A DNA stretch of 48,121 nucleotides from Streptomyces globisporus (GCF_003501885.1 NZ_QWFA01000076.1:1-48121), one strand, 5' to 3'; counted from the first letter of the stretch, positions 17,164 through 25,578 are shown. Program-made: numbers and translations. Notes: generated by a model from the sequence alone, not told the origin.

Positions 17164-18824
17164 GAGGCGAGCCCTTCGGCGAGCGGACCCAGCGCCAGGG
17201 CCGGGAAGTAGGTGAGTCCGGTGATGATGAGAATCGTGCCGACGAGCAGCCCCGCGTAGAGGGGTTTGTCGGTGCGCAGCGTGCCCGCGGTCTCGGGCAC
17301 CGGCCGCTGTTCGGCGAGCGAACCGGCCAGGGCGAGGACGAACACCATCGGCACGAACCGGCCGAGCAGCATCGCGATGCCGATGGTCGTGTTGAACCAC
17401 GGGGTGTCGGCGCCCAGGCCGGCGAAGGCGGAGCCGTTGTTGTTGGCGCCGGAGGTGTAGGCGTACAGGATCTCGGAGAAGCCGTGCGCGCCGGAGTTCG
17501 TCATCGGGTCGGCGGGGGTCGGCAGGGCCATGGCGACCGCGGTGAAGCCGAGGACCAGCGCCGGGGTGACGAGGAGGTAGCAGGCCGCCAGCTTGATCTG
17601 GCGGGTGCCGATCTTCTTGCCGAGGTACTCCGGGGTGCGTCCGACCATCAGCCCGGCGATGAACACCGCGATGACCGCCATGATCAGCATGCCGTAGAGG
17701 CCGGAGCCGACCCCGCCGGGAGCGATCTCGCCGAGCTGCATGCCGAGCATCGTGATGCCGCCGCCGAAGCCGGTGTACGAGGAGTGGAAGGAGTTCACCG
17801 CTCCGGTCGAGGTCAGCGTCGTGGCGACCGCGAAGATCGACGAGCCGGCGATCCCGAAGCGGGTCTCCTTGCCCTCCGTGGCACCGCCCGCGATCTCGAA
17901 CGCCGGGCCCCGGTGGGCGAACTCGGTCCACATCATCAGGGCGGTGAAGCCGATCCAGATGACGGCCATCGCGCCGAGGATCGCGTACCCCTGCCGCAGC
18001 GATCCGGCCATCCGGCCGAAGGTCCGCGTCAGCGCGAACGGGATCAGCAGGATGAGGAAGATCTCGAAGAGGTTGGAGAGCGGGTTCGGGTTCTCGAAGG
18101 GGTGGGCGGAGTTGGCGTTGAAGTAGCCGCCGCCGTTGGTGCCCAGCTCCTTGATGGCCTCCTGGGAGGCGACCGCACCACCGTTCCACTCCTGCGTGCC
18201 GCCCATGAACTGGCCGACCTGATGGATGCCCGAGAAGTTCTGGGTGGCCCCGCAGGCGACCAGGACGAGTGCGCCGATCACCGAGATCGGGACCAGGATG
18301 CGGACGGTGCCGCGGACGAGGTCGGCCCAGAAGTTGCCGAGTTCACCGGTACGGGAGCGGGCGAAGCCCCGTACGAGAGCCACCGCCACGGCCATGCCGA
18401 CCGCGGCGGACAGGAAGTTCTGCACCGCGAGGCCGCCGGTCTGCACGACGTGGCCCATGGCCTGTTCGCCGGAGTACGACTGCCAGTTGGTATTGGCGAC
18501 GAAGGAGGCGGCGGTGTTGAACGCCTGGTCCGGGTCGATCGAGGAAAAGCCGAGCGAACCGGGCAGCGAACCCTGTATCCGTTGCAGCAGATACAGAAAG
18601 AGAACGCTCACCGCCGAAAAGGCGAGGACTCCGCGCAGATAGGCGGGCCAGCGCATTTCGGCGGCCGGATTGGCGCCGATGACCTTGTATATCCACTTCT
18701 CCGGTGTGTAGTGCTTCTCGGAGGAGTAGACCTTGGCCATGTGGTCACCCAGCGGGCGGTAGGCCAGGGCAAGGGCGGCTATCAGAGCGGTGAGCTGGAG
18801 AACTCCAGCGACCTGGGGACTCAT
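17160..18824 (-). CDS. kdpA: Potassium-transporting ATPase subunit KdpA
   Basis: 554 residues, ATG at 18824. Ten or so TM segments and the four pore-loop repeats of the SKT superfamily: [14 protein letters not shown], a loop at [22 protein letters not shown], a third near [16 protein letters not shown], and a fourth at [20 protein letters not shown]. The N-terminal [22 protein letters not shown] helix is typical. It forms the potassium-selective entry channel of KdpFABC in the plasma membrane. It overlaps kdpB by 4 bp and is 8 bp from kdpF. Confidence 0.97.
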   Translation of the reverse strand: MSPQVAGVLQLTALIAALALAYRPLGDHMAKVYSSEKHYTPEKWIYKVIGANPAAEMRWPAYLRGVLAFSAVSVLFLYLLQRIQGSLPGSLGFSSIDPDQAFNTAASFVANTNWQSYSGEQAMGHVVQTGGLAVQNFLSAAVGMAVAVALVRGFARSRTGELGNFWADLVRGTVRILVPISVIGALVLVACGATQNFSGIHQVGQFMGGTQEWNGGAVASQEAIKELGTNGGGYFNANSAHPFENPNPLSNLFEIFLILLIPFALTRTFGRMAGSLRQGYAILGAMAVIWIGFTALMMWTEFAHRGPAFEIAGGATEGKETRFGIAGSSIFAVATTLTSTGAVNSFHSSYTGFGGGITMLGMQLGEIAPGGVGSGLYGMLIMAVIAVFIAGLMVGRTPEYLGKKIGTRQIKLAACYLLVTPALVLGFTAVAMALPTPADPMTNSGAHGFSEILYAYTSGANNNGSAFAGLGADTPWFNTTIGIAMLLGRFVPMVFVLALAGSLAEQRPVPETAGTLRTDKPLYAGLLVGTILIITGLTYFPALALGPLAEGLAS

Positions 18825-18832
18825 GTCGGTGC

Positions 18833-18922
18833 TCAGAACCTCTCCGGATACAGGAGAGCCAGGACGAGATATCCGAGCAGGGACACGGCCACGACGAGCC
18901 CGACGATGTTTTCTGCGGTCAT
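18833..18922 (-). CDS. kdpF: KdpF small stabilising subunit
   Basis: A 29-residue peptide, [20 protein letters not shown] then LALLYPERF, one TM helix ending in the YPERF motif diagnostic of KdpF. It stabilises the KdpABC complex in the membrane. Its ATG overlaps the stop of the small ORF upstream (ATGA), and kdpA follows after 8 bp. Confidence 0.95.
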   Translation of the reverse strand: MTAENIVGLVVAVSLLGYLVLALLYPERF

Positions 18923-19002
18923 GGTCTGGTCACCGCCCGGGCGATGAGAGCCACCAGCGCGAATACCGCGATCGTGGTGGCGACGAAGGCCAGGTCGGCC
19001 AT
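18919..19002 (-). CDS. 27-residue membrane peptide at the head of the kdp operon
   Basis: [20 protein letters not shown] then ARAVTRP, one TM helix with a basic end. AGGAG lies six bases before the ATG, and the stop overlaps the kdpF start by 4 bp, so it is surely translated with kdpF. Such a tiny ORF precedes kdpF in other actinomycetes as far as I recall, but I know no assigned function. It may be an extra Kdp subunit or a leader peptide that couples translation. Confidence 0.75.
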   Translation of the reverse strand: MADLAFVATTIAVFALVALIARAVTRP

Positions 19003-19086
19003 CGCGAACTCCTGAGGATGCGAGGAAGGAAATCAGCCGTTCGGCCGATACGAGCAAACCTCGACTTCACCCCGGGGATGAGCCGC

Positions 19087-19146
19087 CTTGACGGGGTCCA
19101 TATGAATGCGGCGCCGCCCTTGACGACTGTCTGACGCCCGCTTGAC
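19087..19146 (-). promoter_or_regulatory. Phased direct repeats upstream of kdp (candidate KdpE-type response-regulator sites)
   Basis: On the plus strand CTTGAC (19119), TCTGAC (19130) and CTTGAC (19141) repeat with an exact 11-bp period, and another CTTGAC lies at 19087, 32 bp away. Eleven-bp direct repeats are how OmpR/PhoB-class regulators bind side by side. The array lies 85-145 bp before the first operon start, where a kdp activator should bind. No kdpDE genes are in this window. Confidence 0.55.
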
Positions 19147-19182
19147 GCGCGCCTTACGCCGTGGGCCGGCAGGCGGCAGGCC

Positions 19183-19614
19183 CTACAGCTCGCCGTCCTC
19201 GGCCAGCGCGTCCCAGTCGATCCCGCGCAGCGCGGGATCGGCGTCCTCGCCCGACGGCACGACCGCGGTGTCCTGGAACCACGCGACGACGAGGGCGGAG
19301 CGGTGCATCACCGGGTCGAGTCCGGCATCGACCACCGTCGAGCGGAAGACGCCGATGCACAGGACGGAGGGCAGCACCTCGACCGGGCCGAAGGCGCCGC
19401 CCGTCTCGTCCGGGTACGTGAGGACGGGCGGGACGATATGGACCGGGAGTGCAGGGAAGGCCTGTTCGGCCCGCCGCCGCAGGCCCCTGGTCTTCATGTC
19501 GTTGACCGGCTTGCACGGGTAGCCCTCCAGCATCCCGGCGTAGGTCGAGTCCATCCTGACCTGGGTGAGTTCGACCGAACGGCCGGAGGCGAGGACGACG
19601 TTGCTCAGCGGCAT
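19183..19614 (-). CDS. Conserved hypothetical protein
   Basis: 143 residues from ATG at 19614 (MPLSNVVLASGRSVELTQVR); a GTG eight codons upstream is also open. It has no TM segment, signal or motif I recognise. It appears globular: MDSTYAGMLEGYPCKPVNDM, AFPALPVHIVPPVLTYPDET, LPSVLCIGVFRSTVVD, ALVVAWFQD. An acidic end DPALRGIDWDALAEDGEL. It stands alone, with the kdp promoter behind it and the HHH-protein promoter ahead. Coding potential is clear from codon use; function unknown. Confidence 0.7.
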   Translation of the reverse strand: MPLSNVVLASGRSVELTQVRMDSTYAGMLEGYPCKPVNDMKTRGLRRRAEQAFPALPVHIVPPVLTYPDETGGAFGPVEVLPSVLCIGVFRSTVVDAGLDPVMHRSALVVAWFQDTAVVPSGEDADPALRGIDWDALAEDGEL

Positions 19615-19722
19615 GCCGTCATCGTAGGGCCCCGCCACGGTAGCGGTGACCGGGCGGCTTTCGGACTTTCGCAGGTGATTTCCCGACAGTGCCCGGTGAG
19701 CCGTCCCCTTCCCCTCCTAAGC

Positions 19723-19738
19723 TCTACACGTCTGTAGA
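19723..19738. promoter_or_regulatory. Palindromic operator candidate before the HHH protein gene
   Basis: TCTACA-CGTC-TGTAGA is a perfect 6+6 inverted repeat, low in GC, 25 bp before the GTG. The TACA-N-TGTA shape is seen at BlaI/CopY- and GntR-type operators, but spacing differs from the textbook boxes. Its position would block a promoter. Confidence 0.4.
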
Positions 19739-19762
19739 TCTACTGGGAGAAGGGGAACGCGC

Positions 19763-19981
19763 GTGGCTTCGATCGACCTGGACAAGGTGCTGGACAAGGC
19801 GTGGGCGGACAAGAGCGTGCCCGAGGTGCTGGCGGCGCCGGTGTCCGCGCTCAAGGGCGTGTCGGACCGTCAGGGTGACCTGCTCAAGGAGGCGTTCGGC
19901 GTGGTGACGGTCGCCGATCTCGCCGCACTGAAGTACGTCGGGTGGGCGCAGGCCCTGGCGGCGCTGGACGCGGCGAAGTAA
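19763..19981 (+). CDS. Small helix-hairpin-helix-like protein
   Basis: 72 residues, GTG, with GAGAAGGGG about ten bases upstream. The sequence is mostly helical: IDLDKVLDKAWADKSVPEVL, APVSALKGVSDRQGDLLKEA, TVADLAALKYVGWAQALAAL. The GVSDRQGDLLKEAFGVVTVADL part resembles the helix-hairpin-helix fold found in DNA-binding and scaffold proteins. Streptomyces genomes commonly carry such a short protein; its role is not known to me. A palindromic operator candidate precedes it and a strong terminator follows. Confidence 0.75.
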   Translation: MASIDLDKVLDKAWADKSVPEVLAAPVSALKGVSDRQGDLLKEAFGVVTVADLAALKYVGWAQALAALDAAK

Positions 19982-19995
19982 CGCCGGGCCGGTCG

Positions 19996-20037
19996 GTACG
20001 GGTGTCGTGGACGGCCTCGTCCGCGACACACCCGTAC
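19996..20037. terminator. Strong bidirectional terminator
   Basis: A 12-bp stem with one G-U pair (GTGTCGTGGACG / CGTCCGCGACAC), extended by GTACGGGT / ACCCGTAC beyond a small bulge, loop GCCT. It lies between the convergent HHH gene and the 20076-20654 gene and serves both. Confidence 0.8.
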
Positions 20038-20075
20038 TGTCCGCGCACCAGGGCGAAAAGACCCTGCCGTGCCCC

Positions 20076-20654
20076 TCAGCCCCGGCCCCTGGCCCGCCGT
20101 GACATCACCGCGCGCAGCACCCGGCGGCCCTCCGTGGACAGGTCCAGCGCCTTGCGGAGGCCTGCGCCGCTGCCCGCCGTGCCGGTGGTCTCCGCGAGGA
20201 TCTCCAGGATCCGGACCTGGCGTTCCAGCTCCCCCGCGACCAGCGGGCCCACGGCGGCGGGTTCACCGCTGCGGGCCGCCTTGAGCAGGTCCTCCTCGTC
20301 CGCCGGCACGTCCCCGTCCGGGGCGTCGAACCGGCCGTGGACCCGGAGCGCGACCAGCGAGCAGGCGTCGGCCCACTCCCGCAGCGGTCCGGCGGCGAAG
20401 TCGGAGGGGGCCGCGCCGAGCATGGCCCGGACGAGCGCGGCCGGGCCGTCGGGGACGGACGCCTGTTCCATCGCCGTCCGTACCGCCGCGAGCCGGATGG
20501 CCCAATCCTGTCCGTTCTCGCAGCTCGCCCAGAGCGGGCGCAAGGGCTCCGCGTCCGGCCCCGCGAGCAGCGGCAGGCAGCGTTCCAGGCAGGCCACGGC
20601 ACCGGCGGCCAGCGCGCGCTCGTCGGCCCGTCCGATCAGTTCCAGCAGACTCAT
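20076..20654 (-). CDS. Conserved hypothetical alpha-helical protein
   Basis: 192 residues, ATG at 20654. Cytoplasmic and nearly all helical (MSLLELIGRADERALAAGAV, CLERCLPLLAG, AIRLAAVRTAMEQASV, AALVRAMLGAAPSDFAAGPL). It ends in a basic tail VLRAVMSRRARGRG. No known motif is seen; the helix-pair pattern recalls HEAT-like or ARM-like folds, which is only an impression. Neighbours give no pathway. Clear coding bias supports it as a real gene. Confidence 0.75.
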   Translation of the reverse strand: MSLLELIGRADERALAAGAVACLERCLPLLAGPDAEPLRPLWASCENGQDWAIRLAAVRTAMEQASVPDGPAALVRAMLGAAPSDFAAGPLREWADACSLVALRVHGRFDAPDGDVPADEEDLLKAARSGEPAAVGPLVAGELERQVRILEILAETTGTAGSGAGLRKALDLSTEGRRVLRAVMSRRARGRG

Positions 20655-20720
20655 CGACGTCTCCCTCGGTCTACCGGATACTGCGCCGAATGGCCGAAAA
20701 TCGTCACTTTGGCGCGGGTG

Positions 20721-21554
20721 TCACCTGTGTGCCCCCGGGGCCGGAGCAGGTGCCGGGCCGTCAGGCGCCCGTCCGTACAGGGCCCGTTCGACCTGCATCC
20801 CGGTCACGGCGCGGACGTAGAGGACGGCGAGGACGGCAGCGACGATGTCCACCGCGTTGGAGGCCGCCAGCAGGCCCCCGGCCCGCACGACCTCCTCCGC
20901 CCCCACGGCCCGGTCCCACAGGCGCTCGGTGACGCGGGTGAAGAGGAGGCTCACGACCCACGCGCCCCACCAGAGGTTGAGCGGGGTCCGGGAAACCGTG
21001 CGCCAGCCCCCGTCCCGGCTGGTCTGCGCACTGGCCTCCCACACACCGCTCGCCACGCGGTAGGGGAACCAGAAGTTGGCGACGGGGACGAACCAGCCGC
21101 CCACCGCCCAGCCCGGACCCATGCGCTGCACGGAGGCGTCGAAGACCTCGGCGTTCCGGCGGGTCCGGTGGAACCAGATGATGAAGACGACACCGGCGGC
21201 CGGCAACGCCACGCCCTGGGAGATGGTCGCGATCCCGTACAGCGCCTCGGCCGTGCGGCCGTCCCCGGTGTAGATGTTCAGGGCGCCGTCCGTCACCAGC
21301 CCCTGCCAGAGACCGCGCAGATGCAGCCCGGTGCCGATGGCGAACAGGTCGGCGGCGATCACCAGGCCGAGCAGCGCCGTCACCGCCCGGGCGAGGCCGA
21401 CGGGCGAACGCGGCCAGGTGGCCACGCCCCAGCCCCCGGGCCCGGAGACCGGGGCCATCAGGCCGTCCGGCAGCGGGGGCCGGGTGCCCGAGCAGAAGGT
21501 GCACAGGCCGTCGTCGGTGACGGCCGTTCTGATACGGCAACGGGTACAGAGCAC
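20721..21554 (-). CDS. DUF4328 family membrane protein with zinc-ribbon N-terminus
   Basis: 277 residues, GTG at 21554 with a G-rich ribosome site. The N-terminus VLCTRCRIRTAVTDDGLCTFC has two CxxC knuckles, a small zinc ribbon. TM segments lie near 60-85, 115-145 (TISQGVALPAAGVVFIIWF), 205-225 and 240-260. WFHRTRRNAEVF, MGPGWAVGGWFVPVANFWFP and PLNLWWGAWVVSLLF are typical of DUF4328 membrane proteins. Function of the family is unknown to me. The Pro/Ala-rich C-terminus is likely cytoplasmic. It is a single-gene unit. Confidence 0.85.
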   Translation of the reverse strand: MLCTRCRIRTAVTDDGLCTFCSGTRPPLPDGLMAPVSGPGGWGVATWPRSPVGLARAVTALLGLVIAADLFAIGTGLHLRGLWQGLVTDGALNIYTGDGRTAEALYGIATISQGVALPAAGVVFIIWFHRTRRNAEVFDASVQRMGPGWAVGGWFVPVANFWFPYRVASGVWEASAQTSRDGGWRTVSRTPLNLWWGAWVVSLLFTRVTERLWDRAVGAEEVVRAGGLLAASNAVDIVAAVLAVLYVRAVTGMQVERALYGRAPDGPAPAPAPGAHR

Positions 21555-21701
21555 GGAGGTCCCCCCAAGGACGTGATGGACGTGATGTCGGTGTGTGACC
21601 TCTCGCGTCCCCTCCCCAGGAGCGCGCGGTCGGCGGACCGTAGCCCGTGGACAGCACACCTGTCCACGGGCTGCGGTCCGCCGCCGGGGAACGCCCCGTA
21701 A

Positions 21702-23455
21702 CTACCCCGCGCTGCCCGTCTGCTCCGCCAGCTCCTGGAACTGCGCCCAGCTGAGCGCCGGCTTCCGCGGGTCCCACAGCTTCTGCGAGGTCGCCACGAG
21801 CGGCATCCTGATGCCGTTGGCCACCTGCTCGGTGGTCTGCGCGTTCGGCAGGTCGCCCCAGACGGCGAACCGGCCGCCGAGGATCTGCTTCGAGTAGCGC
21901 TCGGCCACGGGTTCGGTGCCGCGCAGGACCAGCGGGGTCCACTGCTCGTAGATCCGCTCACCGGTCGGGTAGACGAACTCGTTGGGCTCGCCGAGCACGT
22001 AGTAGAGGAACTCGTCGTTGAGGTTCAGCATCTTGTAGCCCTCGGCGAGGTACTCCTGCGGCGGGCGGGCGCCGATCTCCTTGCCGGTCCAGTACTCGAT
22101 CTCGATGTTCTCGTCGGCCTTGACCTTCGTGCCCCGGAAGAGCCCGTCGTTCCAGGCCTTCGCGGTCCGGCCCTTGGGGACGACGACGTCCGCGCGGTCG
22201 TTCAGCCAGCTGGTGGCCAGGTCTTCGATGGTGGCGTCGGCGCCGTGCCTCTCCTCGGCGGCCCGCTGGAGCTGGGGGTAGGAGGCGGCGGGGTTCTGGA
22301 CGGTCAGCGCCTGGTACTCGTCGGCGCCGAGGTGCCAGAACCGCCCCGGGAAGAGCTCGGTGTACTCCTCCAGGAGTTCGTCGATCAGCTTGGCCGCGGC
22401 CGGCTTGGAGATGTCGATGGAGCCCTTCGACTCGACGCCCGCGGTGTTGCGCAGCTGGAGGTCGGGGTGGGCGGCCAGCACCGCGCCGAGGTGTCCGGGC
22501 GAGTCGATCTCGGGGACGACCTCGATGTGCCGGCTGTTGGCGAGGCCGACGATGCGGCGGACCTCGTCCTGGGTGAGGGCCTCGTCTGAGACCACCTCGG
22601 GGTGGGACTTCGACTCGATCCGGAAGGCCTGGTCGTCGGAGAAGTGCAGGCCGAGCTGGTTGAGCTTGAGGTCGCCCATCTCGCGTATGCGGTCCTCTAT
22701 CCACTCCGCGCTGTAGTGCTTGCGCGCGATGTCGAGGTTGAGCCCGCGCTGCGGCCGGTCCGGCCGGTCGTTGACGACGCCCTCGGGGACCGTGCCGTCC
22801 GCTTTGAGCGACTGTTTGAGCGTACGGGTGCCGTAGAAGACGCCCGACTCGTCGGGGCCGGTGATCTTCACCTTCCGGTCGCGCACGGTGAGCGTGTACG
22901 ACTCGGTGGGGCCCGCGTCCTTGGCGCCGAGCGCCAGCTCGACGTCCCCCGTCCGCGCCGGCTCGGCGCCTCGGTAGCGGATCTTCAGCTCCTTGGCGAG
23001 CAGCTGCGCCTCGTCGGCGAGCACCTGGCTGCCCTTGGCGATGACGACGGTGCTGTCCCCGCCCGGCTGCCAGCCGGGCCCCCGGGCCGCGGTGTGCTCG
23101 CGCACCGCGGGGATCGTGCTCGGGGTGCTGGACATCGGGTAGCTGCGGGAGGGCGACGGGGCGGCGGCCTCGGCGGAGGTTCCGGAGGGCGACGCCGTGT
23201 CACACGCCGTGCCCCCGGGGGCCCCCGGGCCGCGGTGTGCTCGCGCACCGCGGGGATCGTGCTCGGGGTGCTGGACATCGGGTAGCTGCGGGAGGGCGAC
23301 GGGGCGGCGGCCTCGGCGGAGGTTCCGGAGGGCGACGCCGTGTCACCGGACGGTCCGCTGCCGGATCCGTCCGGCCAGACGACGACGGTGAGGACGACGG
23401 CGGCTGCGGCCGTGACAGCCGCGCCGGTGACAAGGGCACCACGCGTGGGCGACAT
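21702..23455 (-). pseudogene. GH20 beta-N-acetylhexosaminidase, frame broken by a 143-bp tandem duplication
   Basis: The start at 23455 gives a signal or anchor peptide (RGALVTGAAVTAAAAVVLTV), then a Ser/Pro-rich linker up to SSTPSTIPAVREHTAARGP. Here a tandem copy begins and the frame is lost. The other copy continues as GWQPGGDSTVVIAKG and gives an intact GH20 enzyme: NLDIARKHYSAEWIEDRI, LHFSDDQAFRIESKSHPE, EVVPEIDSPGHLGAVLAAHP, the catalytic HLGADEY (Asp-Glu pair) and IEIEYWTG. Deleting 143 bp restores one 536-residue secreted protein. GH20 enzymes release GlcNAc from chitin or peptidoglycan fragments outside the cell. As written, only an internal ATG at 23135 could give a cytoplasmic, leaderless product. 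The duplication may be an assembly fault. Confidence 0.8.
23076..23346. repeat. 128-bp tandem duplication within the GH20 gene
   Basis: 23076-23203 and 23219-23346 are identical over 128 bp, separated by 15 bp, period 143. The period is not a multiple of three, so the coding frame is lost. The repeat edges sit in G/C runs (GGGCCCCCGGG), which favour slippage or misassembly. Confidence 0.95.
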
Positions 23456-23833
23456 CGGGCGGATTCCTCCGTTGAGGGGTCAAGGACAGGTGAAACGAGT
23501 GAATAGGGTGCAAGGCTGGCATTTTTGCCGCGGCCTCGCCCATCGAGGACGGCGGGCGACCGGACGGAACCCCGGCCGACGCAGGTCAGACGTCCATCAC
23601 AGGTTCCGAAACTCTCCCGTTCGGGTGATTCTTCTGCGGTCCGTCGGACGGCCGCCGACCGGTCTCGTTAGCGTTGCGGCACATTCGTCTCCCTCTTCAC
23701 TCCCACCCCGCGCAACCTCCTTGCGCTCCCGCCTGTCTTTCAGGGACGGAAGACCTTCGCGTACCCCTGCGGGCCCTTCGCGGGATCACAGGGCCCACCG
23801 GGTCACAGCTGTCACTGATACGAGGAGTCCACG
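23456..23833. other. Divergent intergenic region between GH20 and OHCU decarboxylase genes
   Basis: About 380 bp with no credible gene. The stretch 23490-23530 is relatively AT-rich on the GH20 side, where its promoter should be. I looked for a DasR-type site (TGGTCTAGACCA-like) that would fit a chitin enzyme and saw none. No clear -35/-10 pair stands out for the plus-strand gene. Confidence 0.5.
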
Positions 23834-23902
23834 CTGTCCAGGTCCAGCGAGTCCCCCGCCGGCCTGCCGAAGCGATCCGCGCCCCCGGCCGGCCGGTCGG
23901 CC

Positions 23903-24469
23903 GTGCCCGTGCAGCCGCGCCACCCGGCCCCGGCCGACGCCCCGCTCGCGGCCGGCCGGTCGGCCGTGCCGCCCGCCGCCGGGGCGCCGGTCGATCATGC
24001 CGTCGGCCTGGCCCATTTCAACAGCCTTCCCTTCGCCGCCGCCGAGGCGGCCTTCCTGGAGTGCTGCGGCAGTCTGCGCTGGGCCCACCGGATGGCCGCC
24101 CACCGCCCCTACCCCGATCTCGGCGCTCTACTGGCCGCATCCGACGAGGCGGGCTACGACCTCGCGCCCAGCGACATCGCCGAGGCCCTGGCCGCGGAGC
24201 CCGCCCCCTGCCTGCACCACGACGCGCCCCGCGCCGCCCATCTGGCGCTGCGGGCCGCGCACGCGGCGTACGAGAGCAGGTTCGGCCACGCCTTCGTGAT
24301 CTGCCTGGACGCCTACGCGCCCTCCCAGCACGTGGACCAGGTGCTGGCCGGGATCCGGGTCCGGCTGACGCACGAGGTGGACGAGGAGCGGGCGGTGACC
24401 GCCGAGGAGCTGCGCCGACTCGCCCGGAGCCGGATCGTCGAGCTGATGACCGCGAGCCCCGGGCAGTAG
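23903..24469 (+). CDS. 2-oxo-4-hydroxy-4-carboxy-5-ureidoimidazoline (OHCU) decarboxylase-like protein
   Basis: 188 residues from GTG 23903. The core LAHFNSLPFAAAEAAFLECC, WAHRMAAHRPYPDLGALLAA, and AAYESRFGHAFVICLDAYAP match the OHCU decarboxylase family, which makes S-allantoin in urate breakdown. A His in the HRPYP stretch and a Glu in the YESRFG stretch match the family pattern. The N-terminal 45 residues are low-complexity and include a 22-bp direct repeat (23886-23907 and 23949-23970) coding AGRSAVP twice. The start is unsure: no ribosome site precedes GTG 23903, while an in-frame CTG at 23834 follows a good GGAG by six bases. No other urate genes are near. Confidence 0.75.
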   Translation: MPVQPRHPAPADAPLAAGRSAVPPAAGAPVDHAVGLAHFNSLPFAAAEAAFLECCGSLRWAHRMAAHRPYPDLGALLAASDEAGYDLAPSDIAEALAAEPAPCLHHDAPRAAHLALRAAHAAYESRFGHAFVICLDAYAPSQHVDQVLAGIRVRLTHEVDEERAVTAEELRRLARSRIVELMTASPGQ

Positions 24470-24680
24470 CGGTGGGCCGGGCCTCCGGGGCCTGACCGAC
24501 AAGGCAGTCTCTAGCCCGTACGTGCCTGTTTGATTGCCACTTTGATCACACCAGAGGCCCCGGCGCGAGCGAACCGACAAAGCGTCGCTACGATGGCCGG
24601 GGCCGGTGGACCGTACCCGGCCGGGTCAGACCGACAGTCAAGCCGGCCGACCCCAATCCCCGCTCCCGGAGGGTTCTTCC

Positions 24681-25061
24681 GTGCCGGCTGGAACGCTGTA
24701 CCGCGGCCGGGAAGGCATGTGGTCGTGGGTGGCTCATCGAGTCACCGGTGTCCTCATTTTCTTCTTCCTGTTCGTACATGTCCTGGACACCGCTCTCGTC
24801 CGTGTCTCCCCCGAGGCCTACGACGACGTCGTGGCCACGTACAAGACGCCGATCGTCGCGCTCCTCGAATACGGCCTGGTGGCCGCGATTCTCTTCCACG
24901 CGCTGAACGGTCTCCGGATCATCGCCGTGGACTTCTGGGCCAAGGGCCCGCGCTTCCAGAAGCAGATGCTCTGGACCGTGCTGGGCATCTGGATCGTGCT
25001 GATGGTCGGGGCCCTGTACCCCGTCCTCGGTCACGCCGTACGCGACGTCTTCGGGAGCTGA
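24681..25061 (+). CDS. sdhC: Succinate dehydrogenase cytochrome b556 subunit SdhC
   Basis: 126 residues, GTG with GGAGGG nine bases upstream. LYRGREGMWSWVAHRVTGVL is the SdhC signature, with S and R of the quinone site (SWVAHR). Three TM helices: VLIFFFLFVHVLDTALV, a second containing LLEYGLVAAILFHALNGLRI with the heme-ligand His (FHALNG), and a third at MLWTVLGIWIVLMVGALYPV. It anchors the dehydrogenase and binds heme and quinone in the membrane. First gene of sdhCDAB. The 210-bp upstream region carries a TTTGAT-N6-TTTGAT direct repeat at 24528-24545 of unknown meaning. Confidence 0.95.
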   Translation: MPAGTLYRGREGMWSWVAHRVTGVLIFFFLFVHVLDTALVRVSPEAYDDVVATYKTPIVALLEYGLVAAILFHALNGLRIIAVDFWAKGPRFQKQMLWTVLGIWIVLMVGALYPVLGHAVRDVFGS

Positions 25062-25066
25062 GGCCC

Positions 25067-25549
25067 ATGTCCAGCGAGACTTCTTCCGCAGCCGCGATCG
25101 GCGACGTCGAGGGCGTGAGCCTGTATGACGTCGACAACCCGGCCCCGGTGATCGAGCCCCCGCGCAAGCGCACGGGCAAGACGCCCAAGGCCTCCCGCGG
25201 CAACTTCGAGATGTACGCCTGGCTCTTCATGCGCCTGTCGGGCATCCTCCTGACCGTCCTCGTCATCGGCCACCTGCTGATCCAGCTGGTGCTCGACGGC
25301 GGCGTCTCCAAGATCGGCTTCGCCTTCGTGGCGGGCCGCTGGGCCTCGCCGTTCTGGCAGGCCTGGGACCTCATCATGCTGTGGCTCGCCATGCTCCACG
25401 GCGGCAACGGCCTGCGTACGGTCATCAACGACTACGCCGAACGGGACAACACCCGCTTCTGGCTGAAGATGCTCCTGTACACCGCCACGGTGTTCACCGT
25501 CCTGCTGGGCACGCTGGTGATCTTCACCTTCGACCCGAACATTCGCTAG
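25067..25549 (+). CDS. sdhD: Succinate dehydrogenase hydrophobic membrane anchor SdhD
   Basis: 160 residues, ATG five bases after sdhC. The first 45 residues are hydrophilic; then NFEMYAWLFMRLSGILLTVL begins TM1. The second helix ends with WLAMLHGGNGLRTVINDYAE, where the His is a heme ligand and the Asp-Tyr near the end is part of the quinone site. The third is LLYTATVFTVLLGTLVIFTF. With SdhC it forms the membrane anchor of complex II. The extended N-terminus is usual in actinomycetes. Confidence 0.95.
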   Translation: MSSETSSAAAIGDVEGVSLYDVDNPAPVIEPPRKRTGKTPKASRGNFEMYAWLFMRLSGILLTVLVIGHLLIQLVLDGGVSKIGFAFVAGRWASPFWQAWDLIMLWLAMLHGGNGLRTVINDYAERDNTRFWLKMLLYTATVFTVLLGTLVIFTFDPNIR

Positions 25550-25578
25550 GCGCCGGGACAGAGGGACCAGAGGAAACC

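Noticed and set aside
14554..18947. Very long plus-strand open frames opposite the kdp operon
   Set aside because: Low-complexity Gly/Asp/Arg translations mirrored from kdpABC codons; not genes.
19003..19182. c-di-AMP (ydaO-type) riboswitch before kdp
   Set aside because: Such a leader would fit a potassium operon, but I found none of the conserved loop sequences; direct repeats explain the region better.
23456..23700. DasR operator for the GH20 gene
   Set aside because: No TGGTCTAGACCA-like palindrome is present upstream of the start.
23886..23970. Recombination attachment site
   Set aside because: The 22-bp direct repeat lies in a low-complexity coding N-terminus (AGRSAVP twice), with no integrase or tRNA near.
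24470..24680. Rex operator before sdhCDAB
   Set aside because: No TGTGA-N6-TCACA-like palindrome is visible; only a TTTGAT direct repeat of unknown meaning.
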